A stretch of DNA of 64,000 nt. Source: JL08 sp039969355 (GTDB lineage: Bacteria > Pseudomonadota > Alphaproteobacteria > Rhodobacterales > Rhodobacteraceae). Where the stretch lies: the NCBI GenBank assembly GCA_039969355.1, contig JBDVOA010000017.1, positions 1 through 64,000 on the forward strand, read 5' to 3'. Of the stretch, positions 50,694 to 59,948 are shown one piece after another. Under the pieces are notes generated by a model. That model ran no database searches. It saw only the letters and a list, made by a program, of their open reading frames with translations, and was not told where the DNA came from. A program made the position numbers and the translations under genes. How positions within the stretch are numbered: position 1 is the first letter of the stretch; each line of letters starts with the position of its first letter.

Positions 50694-52100
50694 CTAAGAG
50701 CTTTCGTTTGCGTCTTTGAGAATCCGGGTATGTTTGCGAATTTCAGACGACACTTCCGCAAAAGAGCAAATCCCGCGCGCCTCTAGAATAGACAGCATTC
50801 GAATGAACACCTCGGCGGTTGCAACCGCGTCCCCCATTGCAGTGTGACGCATATCAGGTGGGATTATGACGTCGAGCCTTTCACAAAGCGCGTCCAAAGT
50901 ATGTTCAGCTGAGCCGCCAAAAACCACTGCAGAAAGATGCACTGTATCCAGAACGGCGTGATCAAACAGCAGGCCGATTTCTTTTGACTGCCGATGTAGA
51001 AATGCCATGTCAAACGGGGCGTTATGCGCGACGATCACCGCATCGCGGGCAAAACCATGGAACGCGCCGCAAACCTCTGAAAAGTCGGGGGCATTCGCAA
51101 CCATATCATTGTCAATTCGATGCACTTTTGTTGATGCGATGGGAATCGGAATGCCCGGATTTACCAGAGATTCGAAAACTTCTCCTGCGATGCATTTGCA
51201 GTTGACGACACGCACTGCGCCGATTTGAACAACCTCGTCTTTCTCGGGATGCAGCCCCGTGGTTTCGCTATCAAACACAACATAGGTCAGATCACGTAAG
51301 GCGGCTGCGTTCAGATCAGAGAGTTCCGTCTTGTCGAACAGATCAAAATCATATGTCAGCGGGCGTTCGGCCTCCGGGTCAAGCGATTCCAGCATGAGCG
51401 TGTAACCAGATTTTGCCCCAAATTGGCGAATGTGACCCGAATAGACCGCGCCGGAGCGACCCGACAAAACCACGGGGCATCGAGACGTGCCCTGTTGTTC
51501 AATCAAATCCAATGCCTGTTGCACTGATGTCTTGTCAAAATAGTCAAAGACCGAACCGTTCAGCCGCGCCGGGGCTTCAACTTCCATTATCGAAGCCGCC
51601 TGGCCATCATATAATACGATCTGATGGCCCGTTGTGGCGACAATGGTTGCCACGGGGATATCGGACAGAATTTGAATAAGTTGCCGTTTTTCTTGCTCGA
51701 GCTGTTCGGTATGCTCCGCCAATGACTCTGAGGAGCTCTGCGAAAACGAGCTGAGTTTTTGATTGATCGCGACAGCAGCTGGGGCCAGATCACCCAGATA
51801 GCGGGCACTAGATTCGTCAATTTTTGTCTCTACATCAGCATGAGCACGAACACGCAGACTTGCCGCCAGTTTTTCAATTGGCTTGCTTACGTTTTCATCA
51901 AACAACAACCAGATGAATACGCTCAGCCCCGAAATGCCAAACCCCGCAACAATTGCGCTGGTTGCGAACGAGGAAACCGCGTTGGGGTCAGCGAGTTGGC
52001 GAAACCCGATCAGAAGGGCGCAGAGCGTTACTCCAATACTGCCCATTCCGATAAGGCAGAAAAACAAAAAGACCCTCAGTCGTAAGCTGAGATTCTTCAT
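50694..52100 (-). CDS. Membrane-tethered DEDDh 3'-5' exonuclease with PAS-like sensor region
   Basis: 468 residues. Two N-terminal hydrophobic helices (about 7-28 and 42-66) are followed by a HAMP-like linker, a short coiled coil rich in Ser/Glu/Gln, and a PAS-like domain (ILSDIPVATIVATTGHQIVLYDG). A DnaQ-type exonuclease domain follows: DSETTGLHP (Asp, Glu), AHNAPFDMAFL (Asp) and HTAMGDAVAT (His, Asp). It is not the replicative epsilon subunit. Relatives are encoded beside the symporter/DUF294 set, and the name signal-transduction exonuclease is sometimes used. Its target is unknown. Confidence 0.9.
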   Translation of the reverse strand: MKNLSLRLRVFLFFCLIGMGSIGVTLCALLIGFRQLADPNAVSSFATSAIVAGFGISGLSVFIWLLFDENVSKPIEKLAASLRVRAHADVETKIDESSARYLGDLAPAAVAINQKLSSFSQSSSESLAEHTEQLEQEKRQLIQILSDIPVATIVATTGHQIVLYDGQAASIMEVEAPARLNGSVFDYFDKTSVQQALDLIEQQGTSRCPVVLSGRSGAVYSGHIRQFGAKSGYTLMLESLDPEAERPLTYDFDLFDKTELSDLNAAALRDLTYVVFDSETTGLHPEKDEVVQIGAVRVVNCKCIAGEVFESLVNPGIPIPIASTKVHRIDNDMVANAPDFSEVCGAFHGFARDAVIVAHNAPFDMAFLHRQSKEIGLLFDHAVLDTVHLSAVVFGGSAEHTLDALCERLDVIIPPDMRHTAMGDAVATAEVFIRMLSILEARGICSFAEVSSEIRKHTRILKDANESS

Positions 52101-52101
52101 C

Positions 52102-52623
52102 TCAGACCTCCTTGCAAGCCACTTTCATGATCGGGTCGCCTGCTGGGACGGCCAGCCAAACGGCGTTTGTCACTTCACCATTCGCGCCAAATTCCGCGCC
52201 ATCGATTATGTCTGCGCGCCGGCTGCCCGCGCAGTCAAAAAGAACCGGCACTTTGGCCGTCCGCGCCCAGCGACCATAAAACACCAGATCGACGATGCGC
52301 TGGTCAGGTTGATCCGGGTGGGTGCGCATTGTCACCTGATCAACAGCGACAAAGCGGCTCACATAGGGTTTGGCGTAGGTCCAGGGTCGATAAAACACTT
52401 TTTCTTCAATGGCCTCCGCTACGGCCATACCCTCGGGCATATTGGCCTGCGTGCGCGCGTACCAACCATACTCGCTTGAGATTGTCGCCAACAGCATCGC
52501 GCCCCCGGCGGCGACTGGCATCAACCACTTTGGTAAGCGACCTTTCAAGGAGCGATTGACCGCCCAGACCAAAAGCGCAGCGGCTACACCGGCAACCAGC
52601 GTGCCGATCAGTTCGAAAAACAT
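52102..52623 (-). CDS. Small inner-membrane protein of unknown function in the symporter cluster
   Basis: 173 residues with two hydrophobic helices at the N-terminus (about 3-20 and 36-52). A soluble domain follows that begins around EYGWYARTQANMPEGMAVAEAI and ends PAGDPIMKVACKEV, probably periplasmic. I do not recognise a named domain. It is packed between the exonuclease (one base) and the DUF294 gene (32 bases), an arrangement seen in related bacteria, so the three probably act together. Confidence 0.75.
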   Translation of the reverse strand: MFFELIGTLVAGVAAALLVWAVNRSLKGRLPKWLMPVAAGGAMLLATISSEYGWYARTQANMPEGMAVAEAIEEKVFYRPWTYAKPYVSRFVAVDQVTMRTHPDQPDQRIVDLVFYGRWARTAKVPVLFDCAGSRRADIIDGAEFGANGEVTNAVWLAVPAGDPIMKVACKEV

Positions 52624-52655
52624 GAGCCTCCCCCTCTTTTGTTCGGTTTACTCAT

Positions 52656-54482
52656 CTAACCCAGAATGCCGCGTCCTTGCATCATTGCTGACTGCATTGT
52701 CTTGATAACGACAAAAGCGTCGCGCAAATGGCTGCGCTCGAAATCGGATAATGATGCCGGCGGCAAGAAATTGTCGGGTGCCTTACCCCGTTTGATCAGA
52801 GTGGCCTGATGCTCAAGACGGCTTTGTGCCACCAGATCATAGGCGTCCAACAGATCTTGGCCACCGCTTTGACTGATGATCTTTGCCGCCAATGCGCCGT
52901 TGAGCCGGGCACGCGTGTTGACAACATCAAGCCGGCCTTGCAGTGCATACATCCGCCCCAAATCAACCACCGGCACTACGCCATTCAGCTTGGTGTCGAT
53001 CGTGTTGCGGTGTTCACCGGATCGGATAGTAGCAAAACCACGCAGCAGGCCAAGCGGTGTTGCGTGCGTCAGGGCATTGGTGGCCATATGTGCCGTAAAA
53101 ATGGAGTTTTCTGCTGCCGCCCTCAATGTGTCTGATTGCAAACCTTTGAACAGCGAAACATCGCCACCGATAGGGCGCAAATCGAACATGACAGACGCCA
53201 GCATCTGCGCCTCTTTGCTGGGCTGCGCAATCCACCCACTGAAGTACTCCCGCCAGACCGAAACTGGTTGCCGCCAGCGCGAGTTGGTCGCCATCATGTC
53301 TCCCGGACAATAGACATATCCGCATGCGTTCAGGCCGTCGCTGACGAACTGGGCGAACGGTTTGAAATACGCCAAGGCCTCTTCATCCAGACCATCTTCA
53401 AGGATAAGGCAGTTGTCCTGGTCCGACACGCCGGTCTGCTCCTGTCGGCCCTGTGATCCACATGCAAGCCACAAATAGCGGCCTGGAGGCGGGCCAAGCT
53501 TTTGTTCGGCCAAGGATAGAAGACGCCGCGTGACCACATCTGCAATGTCAGTGATAAGTCGGGTCACCACGTCATGGCGGTTACCGGATGCAACCAATTG
53601 GACGAGCAAATTTGGAATACGCGCTGTAATTTCAGACAGCTCTACGGGATTGGGTGCGTGAGCTGCTTCTTGTACAAATCCGGCACTGCTGGACGCCTGC
53701 GCCTTGGTCAGGTCCGTCTGTGTTACAATTCCAACGAGTTTTCCCGACGCGACAATCGGCAGATGCCCGAGTTTGTGCTCCATCATCGTATGCAAAACGT
53801 CCGACCCGATGGCAGATGGCGGCAAAACACTAGGTTCAGGCGTCATAATGGCACTCACAGGAGTGTCCGGCGGCAACCCCTCCGCCAGCGCCTTGCCTGA
53901 TAAATCTCGAACTGTCACAATCCCGGTCAGGGTATCACTATTAGTCACGCAGAGACACGATATATGGTGATCGCGCATCAGTTTTGCAGCATTGAAAACA
54001 GAGGTGTCCGCTGTGCATGTGATCGGGTTTGTGACCATCAGTGCTTCAACGCGGACGCTTGTCAGATCAAAGCGCCGAGCAACATCGGTGGTTAAGTCAG
54101 GACGGGCACGATCAAAAAAACGGCGATACGGTTCCTGTGATTTTCTCAACTCATGAAACAATTTGGTCGGCACGCAAATGAGTTGAGTATTTTTCTCAGC
54201 CTTCGCTGAGGTCGCGGCCTGTCCATCACGCATTAACCCCCGTTCACCAAAGGAGTTGCCGTGTTCCAACAAAGACACCTGATTGTCGTTCCGATCTCTG
54301 ATGGCCACCTGGCCATCAACAATAATATAAAGACCTTTCAGCGGTATGCCGAACAGATAAATGTCTTCACCCTTGGCAACATTAACCCATTCAATTCGAC
54401 TCGCGATGTCCTGCAGCACTGATTCTGGCAGGGCGTTGTAGGGATGCAGATGAGAGAGAAATGAAAAGCCGTCGTTGTTCAT
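52656..54482 (-). CDS. DUF294 nucleotidyltransferase-like protein with cNMP-binding and CBS domains
   Basis: 608 residues in order: a cyclic-nucleotide-binding-like domain (about 15-130, GLYIIVDGQVAI, GNSFGERGLM); two CBS repeats (about 150-280); the DUF294 nucleotidyltransferase-like domain with GSQGRQEQTGVSDQDN (about 340-360); and a C-terminal helical domain. Such proteins accompany acetate-type symporters and probably tune them in response to nucleotide state. It has AAGGAAAA before the ATG. An intrinsic terminator ends only about 11 bases upstream, so expression depends on read-through or an internal promoter. Confidence 0.93.
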   Translation of the reverse strand: MNNDGFSFLSHLHPYNALPESVLQDIASRIEWVNVAKGEDIYLFGIPLKGLYIIVDGQVAIRDRNDNQVSLLEHGNSFGERGLMRDGQAATSAKAEKNTQLICVPTKLFHELRKSQEPYRRFFDRARPDLTTDVARRFDLTSVRVEALMVTNPITCTADTSVFNAAKLMRDHHISCLCVTNSDTLTGIVTVRDLSGKALAEGLPPDTPVSAIMTPEPSVLPPSAIGSDVLHTMMEHKLGHLPIVASGKLVGIVTQTDLTKAQASSSAGFVQEAAHAPNPVELSEITARIPNLLVQLVASGNRHDVVTRLITDIADVVTRRLLSLAEQKLGPPPGRYLWLACGSQGRQEQTGVSDQDNCLILEDGLDEEALAYFKPFAQFVSDGLNACGYVYCPGDMMATNSRWRQPVSVWREYFSGWIAQPSKEAQMLASVMFDLRPIGGDVSLFKGLQSDTLRAAAENSIFTAHMATNALTHATPLGLLRGFATIRSGEHRNTIDTKLNGVVPVVDLGRMYALQGRLDVVNTRARLNGALAAKIISQSGGQDLLDAYDLVAQSRLEHQATLIKRGKAPDNFLPPASLSDFERSHLRDAFVVIKTMQSAMMQGRGILG

Positions 54483-54493
54483 GGATTTTCCTT

Positions 54494-54537
54494 GAAATAA
54501 AACGTCCTGCCCCCCGGGGGAACCAAGGGGCAGGACG
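54494..54537 (-). terminator. Intrinsic terminator after the symporter gene, directly before the DUF294 ribosome site
   Basis: On the minus strand CGTCCTGCCCC pairs with GGGGCAGGACG (11 base pairs, 54503-54537) and is followed by TTTTATTT (54494-54502). It lies 41 bases after the symporter stop, and the DUF294 ribosome site begins immediately after the T run. It looks like a dosage control between two parts of one operon. Confidence 0.85.
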
Positions 54538-54578
54538 CATGTCCGGGCGCCGACCTTTTGGCCGCCGACCGGGTAGGT

Positions 54579-56381
54579 TTAGTGATCTACAGCGCCGCCT
54601 GCGCCAGCCGGCACTCGCACGCTTTCTACCAGATCCCTGATCTCTTGCGGGGTATCTTCGGTCGACACCGATACAACGTATGCCACTGCAAAGTTGATCA
54701 TCGCACCCACGGCGCCGATCGCGGTGGATTGGATGCCAAACAGCGATCCATCAACTGTATCGGGGAACGAATTTGTCCCGGCAATAAAGAACCACCCCTT
54801 GTGCAGGAAGATATAGACCAGTGTAAAGATCAGACCCGAAAGCATACCCGCTACAGCGCCAACGTTATTCACGCGCTTGGAGAAGATTCCCATCATAAGA
54901 GCCGGAAAGATCGATGCCGCAGCCAAGCCAAACGCCAGAGCCACAGTTTGCGCCGCAAAACCCGGAGGGTTTAGACCCAGATAGGTTGCAACCACAATGG
55001 CGACTGCCATGGCAACCCGCGCCGACAAAAGCTCGCCCTTTTCACTTATGCTGGGGTTGAATCGCCCCTTAATAAGGTCGTGGGACACCGCAGATGAGAT
55101 TGCCAGCAACAGACCCGCCGCAGTGGAGAGTGCTGCTGCAAGACCGCCTGCCGCGACCAGACCGATCACCCAACCCGGAAGGTTGGCAATCTCTGGGTTA
55201 GCAAGTACCAGAATGTCGCGATTGAATTTGGTCAGTTCGTTGCCTTCCCAGCCATTCTCTGCGGCCTTTGTAGCCATCGCGTCGCTCTTGTCGTTGTAGT
55301 ACTGGATCTTGCCATCACCATTTTTGTCTTCCCAGTCGAGAAGTCCGGTTTTCTGCCAGGTTTGCATCCAGTTATACTCTGGTGCGGTTTGGATTGCCTC
55401 AACCGAGACAGCCTCGCCGCTTGTACCATTTGGCCACATCAGATTAGTGATGTTCAGCCGTGCCATCGCACCAACAGCCGGAGCTGTCAGATAAAGCAGC
55501 GCAATGAATACCAACGCCCAACCTGCCGACCAACGCGCGTCAGACACCTTAGGTACGGTGAAAAAGCGCATGATCACGTGAGGCAGACCCGCAGTCCCGA
55601 TCATCAGAGACAGTGTGAACAAAACCATGTTCAAGTTGTCTTTATGTGCTTCTGTGTAGCTGGCAAAACCAAGATCGGTTACAATCTGGTCAAGCTTTTG
55701 TAGCAGATAAACACTGCTTTCGCCGCCGGTTGAAGACGACACTTCACTGAATAGACCAAAGGCCGGGATCGGCGTGCCAGTCAGTTGAAGTGAGATGAAC
55801 ACGGCCGGAATAGTATAAGCCATGATAAGAACAACGTATTGAGCGACTTGCGTATACGTCACACCTTTCATGCCGCCAAAAACCGCATAGGCGAACACCA
55901 CACATGCACCGATCAACAGACCAGATGTATTGGAAATTTCGAGGAACCGGCCAAAAGCCACGCCCACCCCTGTCATCTGTCCGATCACGTATGTGGTCGA
56001 AGCCACAATCAGACAAATCACAGCGACGAGGCGTGCAGTTGGGGAATAAAACCGGTCACCAATAAACTCGGATACCGTGAACTTGCCAAACTTTCGCAAA
56101 TATGGAGCAAGCAGCAGTGCAAGCAGCACATAACCACCTGTCCACCCCATAAGGAAGGACGAGTTGTCATAGCCAGTAAAGGCAATCAAACCCGCCATCG
56201 AGATGAACGAGGCCGCTGACATCCAATCAGCCGCAGTGGCCATGCCGTTGGTAACAGGGTGAACACCCCGACCAGCCGCATAAAATTCCGATGTGGAACC
56301 AGCACGGGCCCAGATCGCGATGCCGATGTAGATCGCAAAAGATGCGCCCACAAACAGCAGATTTATTGTGAATTGTTCCAT
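54579..56381 (-). CDS. Sodium:solute symporter (SSS family, acetate-permease type)
   Basis: 600 residues with about thirteen hydrophobic helices: EFYAAGRGVHPVTNGMATAADWMSAASFI near the start, SEFIGDRFYSPTARLVAV, and GLAAALSTAAGLLLAISSAVSHDLIKG. This subgroup, with an inserted loop around residues 320-380, is paired with a DUF4212 small subunit, here three bases upstream. acs and adk precede it, so acetate or another short carboxylate is the likely cargo, driven by sodium. It may also bring in solutes such as propionate. Confidence 0.92.
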   Translation of the reverse strand: MEQFTINLLFVGASFAIYIGIAIWARAGSTSEFYAAGRGVHPVTNGMATAADWMSAASFISMAGLIAFTGYDNSSFLMGWTGGYVLLALLLAPYLRKFGKFTVSEFIGDRFYSPTARLVAVICLIVASTTYVIGQMTGVGVAFGRFLEISNTSGLLIGACVVFAYAVFGGMKGVTYTQVAQYVVLIMAYTIPAVFISLQLTGTPIPAFGLFSEVSSSTGGESSVYLLQKLDQIVTDLGFASYTEAHKDNLNMVLFTLSLMIGTAGLPHVIMRFFTVPKVSDARWSAGWALVFIALLYLTAPAVGAMARLNITNLMWPNGTSGEAVSVEAIQTAPEYNWMQTWQKTGLLDWEDKNGDGKIQYYNDKSDAMATKAAENGWEGNELTKFNRDILVLANPEIANLPGWVIGLVAAGGLAAALSTAAGLLLAISSAVSHDLIKGRFNPSISEKGELLSARVAMAVAIVVATYLGLNPPGFAAQTVALAFGLAAASIFPALMMGIFSKRVNNVGAVAGMLSGLIFTLVYIFLHKGWFFIAGTNSFPDTVDGSLFGIQSTAIGAVGAMINFAVAYVVSVSTEDTPQEIRDLVESVRVPAGAGGAVDH

Positions 56382-56384
56382 CGA

Positions 56385-56666
56385 TCAGTCCTCCTCTACG
56401 CCGTATTCACGATCGAGCTTGTTCATCCGCCAGGCGTAGAAAAAGATCAGCGCGAGAAAGACAAGGATAGAACCCTGTTGGGCAAACCAGAAACCAAGAT
56501 CAGTTCCGCCGACAGAAATACCAGAGAGCATTGGACGCAGCAGAATGCCAAACCCAAATGAAACCAAGGCCCAGATGACCAGGCTTATTGAGATGACCCG
56601 AATGTTGGCCGACCAGTAGCCGCCGCTATCCTCTTTCGCCTTCGAGTTGATTGATTGGTCCGCCAT
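56385..56666 (-). CDS. DUF4212 small subunit of the sodium:solute symporter
   Basis: 93 residues with two hydrophobic helices (about 21-44 and 55-76) and charged ends; the segment FWFAQQGSILVFLALIFFYAWRMNKLDREYG is typical of DUF4212. It is the accessory subunit of the neighbouring symporter, with only three bases between the genes. The ATG at 56666 has AGGAGGAG before it; the open frame upstream overlaps adk and is not used. Confidence 0.93.
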   Translation of the reverse strand: MADQSINSKAKEDSGGYWSANIRVISISLVIWALVSFGFGILLRPMLSGISVGGTDLGFWFAQQGSILVFLALIFFYAWRMNKLDREYGVEED

Positions 56667-56733
56667 TTGACGCTCCTCCTTTTTGTTAAGTTCACAGCGC
56701 AAGTGGCCCCCATGGCCCGGCGCATTGATTTCG

Positions 56734-57423
56734 TCAGGCCGTAACTTTTGAAACGATGTTTGAAATTTCGACACCAATGGCGTCGATGTCGCCCATCGCA
56801 TTGACACGCTTAAGTGCGCCTTGCTGTTCGTAGTACTGGATCAATGGTTCCGTTTGCTTGTGATAGGCATCCAGACGCGACATGACCGTTTCAGCATTGT
56901 CATCTGCGCGCCGCTGCATTTTCTGGGCGCCGCAGTTGTCGCAAGTTTCCGGAACAGCCGGGGCTTTAAACGTATCGTGATAGCCTTCGCCGCATCCCCC
57001 GCAGGTAAACCGCCCTGAGATGCGCACAACCATCTTCACGTCATTGACTTCCAATGCGACTGCCGCATCTATCTTTTGACCCTTGGATTCCAAAATTCCA
57101 TCCAGTGCCTGTGCCTGCGCCGTCGTGCGAGGAAATCCATCCAGGATCACGCCGCTTGCGCAATCGGCCTCAGCCAACCGGTCGCTGAGAATGGCAAGGA
57201 CGATTTCATCGCTGACCAGACCACCTGCTTCCATAACAGCCTTGGCTTGTTTTCCGGCATCAGAGCCCGACGCCACAGCGGCGCGTAAAAGATCGCCAGT
57301 GGAGAGTTGAACAAGCCCAAACTGTTCCTCCAACATGCGTGCCTGCGTCCCCTTGCCCGCGCCCGGAGGCCCGAGCAGGATCAGTACTGGTGCCACCTCT
57401 GGTGTGATCGCTCCATCCATCAT
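56734..57423 (-). CDS. adk: Adenylate kinase
   Basis: Adk interconverts ATP + AMP and 2 ADP. 228-229 residues with the P-loop LLGPPGAGKGT, LSTGDLLRAAVASG, DGFPRTTAQAQALD and a zinc-binding lid (CGGCGEGYHDTF, then CDNCG) with four cysteines. This suggests a zinc-stabilised lid, less common in Gram-negatives. Two ATG codons in tandem (57423, 57420). It overlaps the acs stop by four bases (ATGA), so translation is coupled. Acs makes AMP, which Adk recycles. Confidence 0.97.
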   Translation of the reverse strand: MMDGAITPEVAPVLILLGPPGAGKGTQARMLEEQFGLVQLSTGDLLRAAVASGSDAGKQAKAVMEAGGLVSDEIVLAILSDRLAEADCASGVILDGFPRTTAQAQALDGILESKGQKIDAAVALEVNDVKMVVRISGRFTCGGCGEGYHDTFKAPAVPETCDNCGAQKMQRRADDNAETVMSRLDAYHKQTEPLIQYYEQQGALKRVNAMGDIDAIGVEISNIVSKVTA

Positions 57424-59399
57424 GCATCCTTTCGGTTCATGCGGTTTTCGATCAGGTCGTCGACGACTGAAGGGTCTGCCAGCGTCGAAGTGTCGCCAAG
57501 GCTGCCAAAGTCATCCTCGGCAATCTTGCGCAGAATACGACGCATGATCTTGCCCGAACGTGTTTTTGGCAGGCCCGGAGCCCATTGGATCAGATCGGGT
57601 TTGGCAATCGGGCCAATTTCGGTGCGTACCCAGACCTCAAGCTCTTTGCGCAGTTCAGGTGACGGATCTTGCCCGTTCATCAAGGTTACGTAGGCGTATA
57701 TGCCCTGCCCTTTGATGTCGTGGGGGTATCCAACCACAGCAGCCTCAGCCACTTTGGCATGGGCCACGAGCGCACTCTCAACTTCAGCCGTACCCATCCG
57801 GTGGCCAGAGACATTGATCACATCATCGACGCGGCCCGTGATCCAGTAGTCGCCATCGGCGTCCCGGCGACAACCATCACCGGTAAAGTAGTAACCTTCG
57901 TAGTCGCCAAAATAGGTCTTTTCGAACCGATCGTGATCACCCCATACGGTGCGCATCTGACCGGGCCAGCTGCCTTTCAGACACAACACGCCTTCAGCTT
58001 CAGTCGTCGTGATTTCCTCGCCACTTTGCGGGTCGAGAACCACAGGATGGATCCCAAAGAACGGCTGTTGCGCCGAGCCGGGTTTCAGCGTCGTCGCACC
58101 TGGTAACGGCGTCAGCAAATGTCCACCGGTTTCAGTTTGCCACCACGTGTCCACAATCGGGCAATTGCCCTTGCCGATCACGTTGTAATACCAGTTCCAA
58201 GCTTCCGGGTTGATCGGTTCACCGACCGTCCCAAGCACTTTGAGATCAGATAGATCATAGGCTTCGACCGGGTCATTTCCTGCCGCCATCAAAGCGCGGA
58301 TTGCCGTTGGTGCAGTGTAAAACTGATTAACCTTGTGCTTTTCGCAAACCGCCCAGAAACGTCCAGCATCGGGATAGGTTGGCACACCTTCAAACATGAT
58401 TGTTGTGGCGCCATTCGCTAGCGGGCCATAGACGATGTAGCTGTGGCCAGTGACCCAACCCACATCCGCGGTACACCAGAAAACGTCTCCTTCGTGATAG
58501 TCAAAGACCATCTCGTGGGTCATCGCTGCATAGGCGAGATAGCCACCCGAAGTGTGTACGACGCCTTTTGGCTGACCTGTCGATCCTGAGGTATAAAGAA
58601 TAAACAGTGGGTCTTCTGCATTCATCTCTGCAGGGGCGCAATAGTCGTCAGCTTCTAGCGCCATTTCGTTGTAATCATAGTCGCGCTCGGTCCAGGTGGT
58701 CTGACTGCCCGTGCGTTTGACGACTAGGCATTTAACGCTGTCCTTGCAATGCAGCAACGCTGCATCCGTGTTCGACTTCAGGGCTGTTTTGCGTCCACCG
58801 CGCGGGGCTTCATCTGCAGTGATGACGACTTTGGCGTCACATCCATTAACCCGAGCGCCCAATGCATCCGGCGAAAATCCGGCAAATACGATTGAATGGA
58901 TGGCGCCGATCCGCGCGCAGGCCAACATTGCATAGGCAGCCTCGGGGATCATCGGCAGATAAATAATAACCCGGTCGCCCTTGCGAACACCCAGAGATTC
59001 CAGAATATTGGCCATCTTACAGGTGCTGCGATGCAGATCTTTGTAAGTGATATGAAGCGCCTGATCGTTGGGGTCATCAGGCTCCCAAATAATGGCTGTC
59101 TGGTCGCCACGGGTTTCCAGATGGCGATCAATGCAATTGGCAGAGACATTCAGAACGCCATCCTCAAACCACTTGATTTTCACACTACCAAGCGTGAAAT
59201 CAACGTCCTTCACTATGCTATAGGGTTTGATCCAATCTAATCTCTTACCCTGCTCGCCCCAATAGGCATCCGGGTCTGCAATGGAGGCAGCATAAAGCGC
59301 ACGATATTTCTCCAAGTTGACATGAGAGTTTTGAGAAAAGGCCGGATCTGGCGCGAATGTCGCCGGCAGGGTTTCAGCAACGTCGGATTTGATGTTCAT
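57420..59399 (-). CDS. acs: Acetyl-CoA synthetase (AMP-forming)
   Basis: Acs activates acetate to acetyl-CoA via acetyl-AMP. 659 residues with the P-loop YTSGSTGQPKGVVH, TWWQTETGGH, the hinge region DDVINVSGHRMGTAEVE and the regulatory lysine in RSGKIMRRILRKIA. GAGGAGGAAAG precedes the ATG at 59399. It is first in the run acs-adk-DUF4212-symporter. The AT-rich region upstream (59400-59620) carries repeated GTCAATTT elements and palindromes. Confidence 0.97.
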   Translation of the reverse strand: MNIKSDVAETLPATFAPDPAFSQNSHVNLEKYRALYAASIADPDAYWGEQGKRLDWIKPYSIVKDVDFTLGSVKIKWFEDGVLNVSANCIDRHLETRGDQTAIIWEPDDPNDQALHITYKDLHRSTCKMANILESLGVRKGDRVIIYLPMIPEAAYAMLACARIGAIHSIVFAGFSPDALGARVNGCDAKVVITADEAPRGGRKTALKSNTDAALLHCKDSVKCLVVKRTGSQTTWTERDYDYNEMALEADDYCAPAEMNAEDPLFILYTSGSTGQPKGVVHTSGGYLAYAAMTHEMVFDYHEGDVFWCTADVGWVTGHSYIVYGPLANGATTIMFEGVPTYPDAGRFWAVCEKHKVNQFYTAPTAIRALMAAGNDPVEAYDLSDLKVLGTVGEPINPEAWNWYYNVIGKGNCPIVDTWWQTETGGHLLTPLPGATTLKPGSAQQPFFGIHPVVLDPQSGEEITTTEAEGVLCLKGSWPGQMRTVWGDHDRFEKTYFGDYEGYYFTGDGCRRDADGDYWITGRVDDVINVSGHRMGTAEVESALVAHAKVAEAAVVGYPHDIKGQGIYAYVTLMNGQDPSPELRKELEVWVRTEIGPIAKPDLIQWAPGLPKTRSGKIMRRILRKIAEDDFGSLGDTSTLADPSVVDDLIENRMNRKDA

Positions 59400-59539
59400 G
59401 GCTTTCCTCCTCAAGAATATGTCAAAAGGGGGAGGTAAATACCCAAACTACAACGAAACCAAAATACCCCCTCAGTAAATAACTGAATACATCAGTTGCA
59501 GAAAATATGTAATTAACTAATTGTACTTAAAGGATTATT

Positions 59540-59595
59540 TTGTCAATTTTTTGACGTGATAATCATTATCTTGTCAATTTACCCTGCGTCAATTT
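59540..59595 (-). promoter_or_regulatory. Candidate regulatory region of acs: repeated GTCAATTT and palindromes
   Basis: GTCAATTT occurs three times on the plus strand (59542, 59573, 59588). GTCAA-N4-TTGAC (59542-59555) is a perfect inverted repeat. GATAATCATTATC (59558-59570) is a perfect 13-base palindrome resembling half of a Fur box. The acs start is about 145-200 bases away on the minus strand. The region from 59400 to 59620 is markedly AT-rich; from 59620 to 59948 I see no gene. Confidence 0.4.
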
Positions 59596-59948
59596 GCCAA
59601 ACACAAACAAAGTCAATGGATTGTCAGTCAACAGATGGGCAAGCCTCAAGCTTTTGTGGCCTAAGGAACTCACTTCCATAATGGCAATTTGCTGGCATGG
59701 CCCCCAAAGAGCAGGATCCAAAACTTGAGGAGGCTTTGCCAAGCTGCTGGTTCCCAGCTGAAACGCCACTAATCGCGAACCAGATCATGACATTGCATAC
59801 CATGGCTTTCGACCCACTCAACGCCCACGGCTCGTATAATTCTGTCGCCTTCATTGGCTTTTGGCGAGACCGCCCAAGATTGCACCGGCCCTGGGGCGCA
59901 GTCGGTCGACTGGAAGTCACCCTGCGATCCATGGGTCCCGAGCGGACT

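Noticed and set aside
50519..50761. 80-codon ORF overlapping the 3' end of the exonuclease gene
   Set aside because: Out of frame with the exonuclease and low-quality composition; a shadow.
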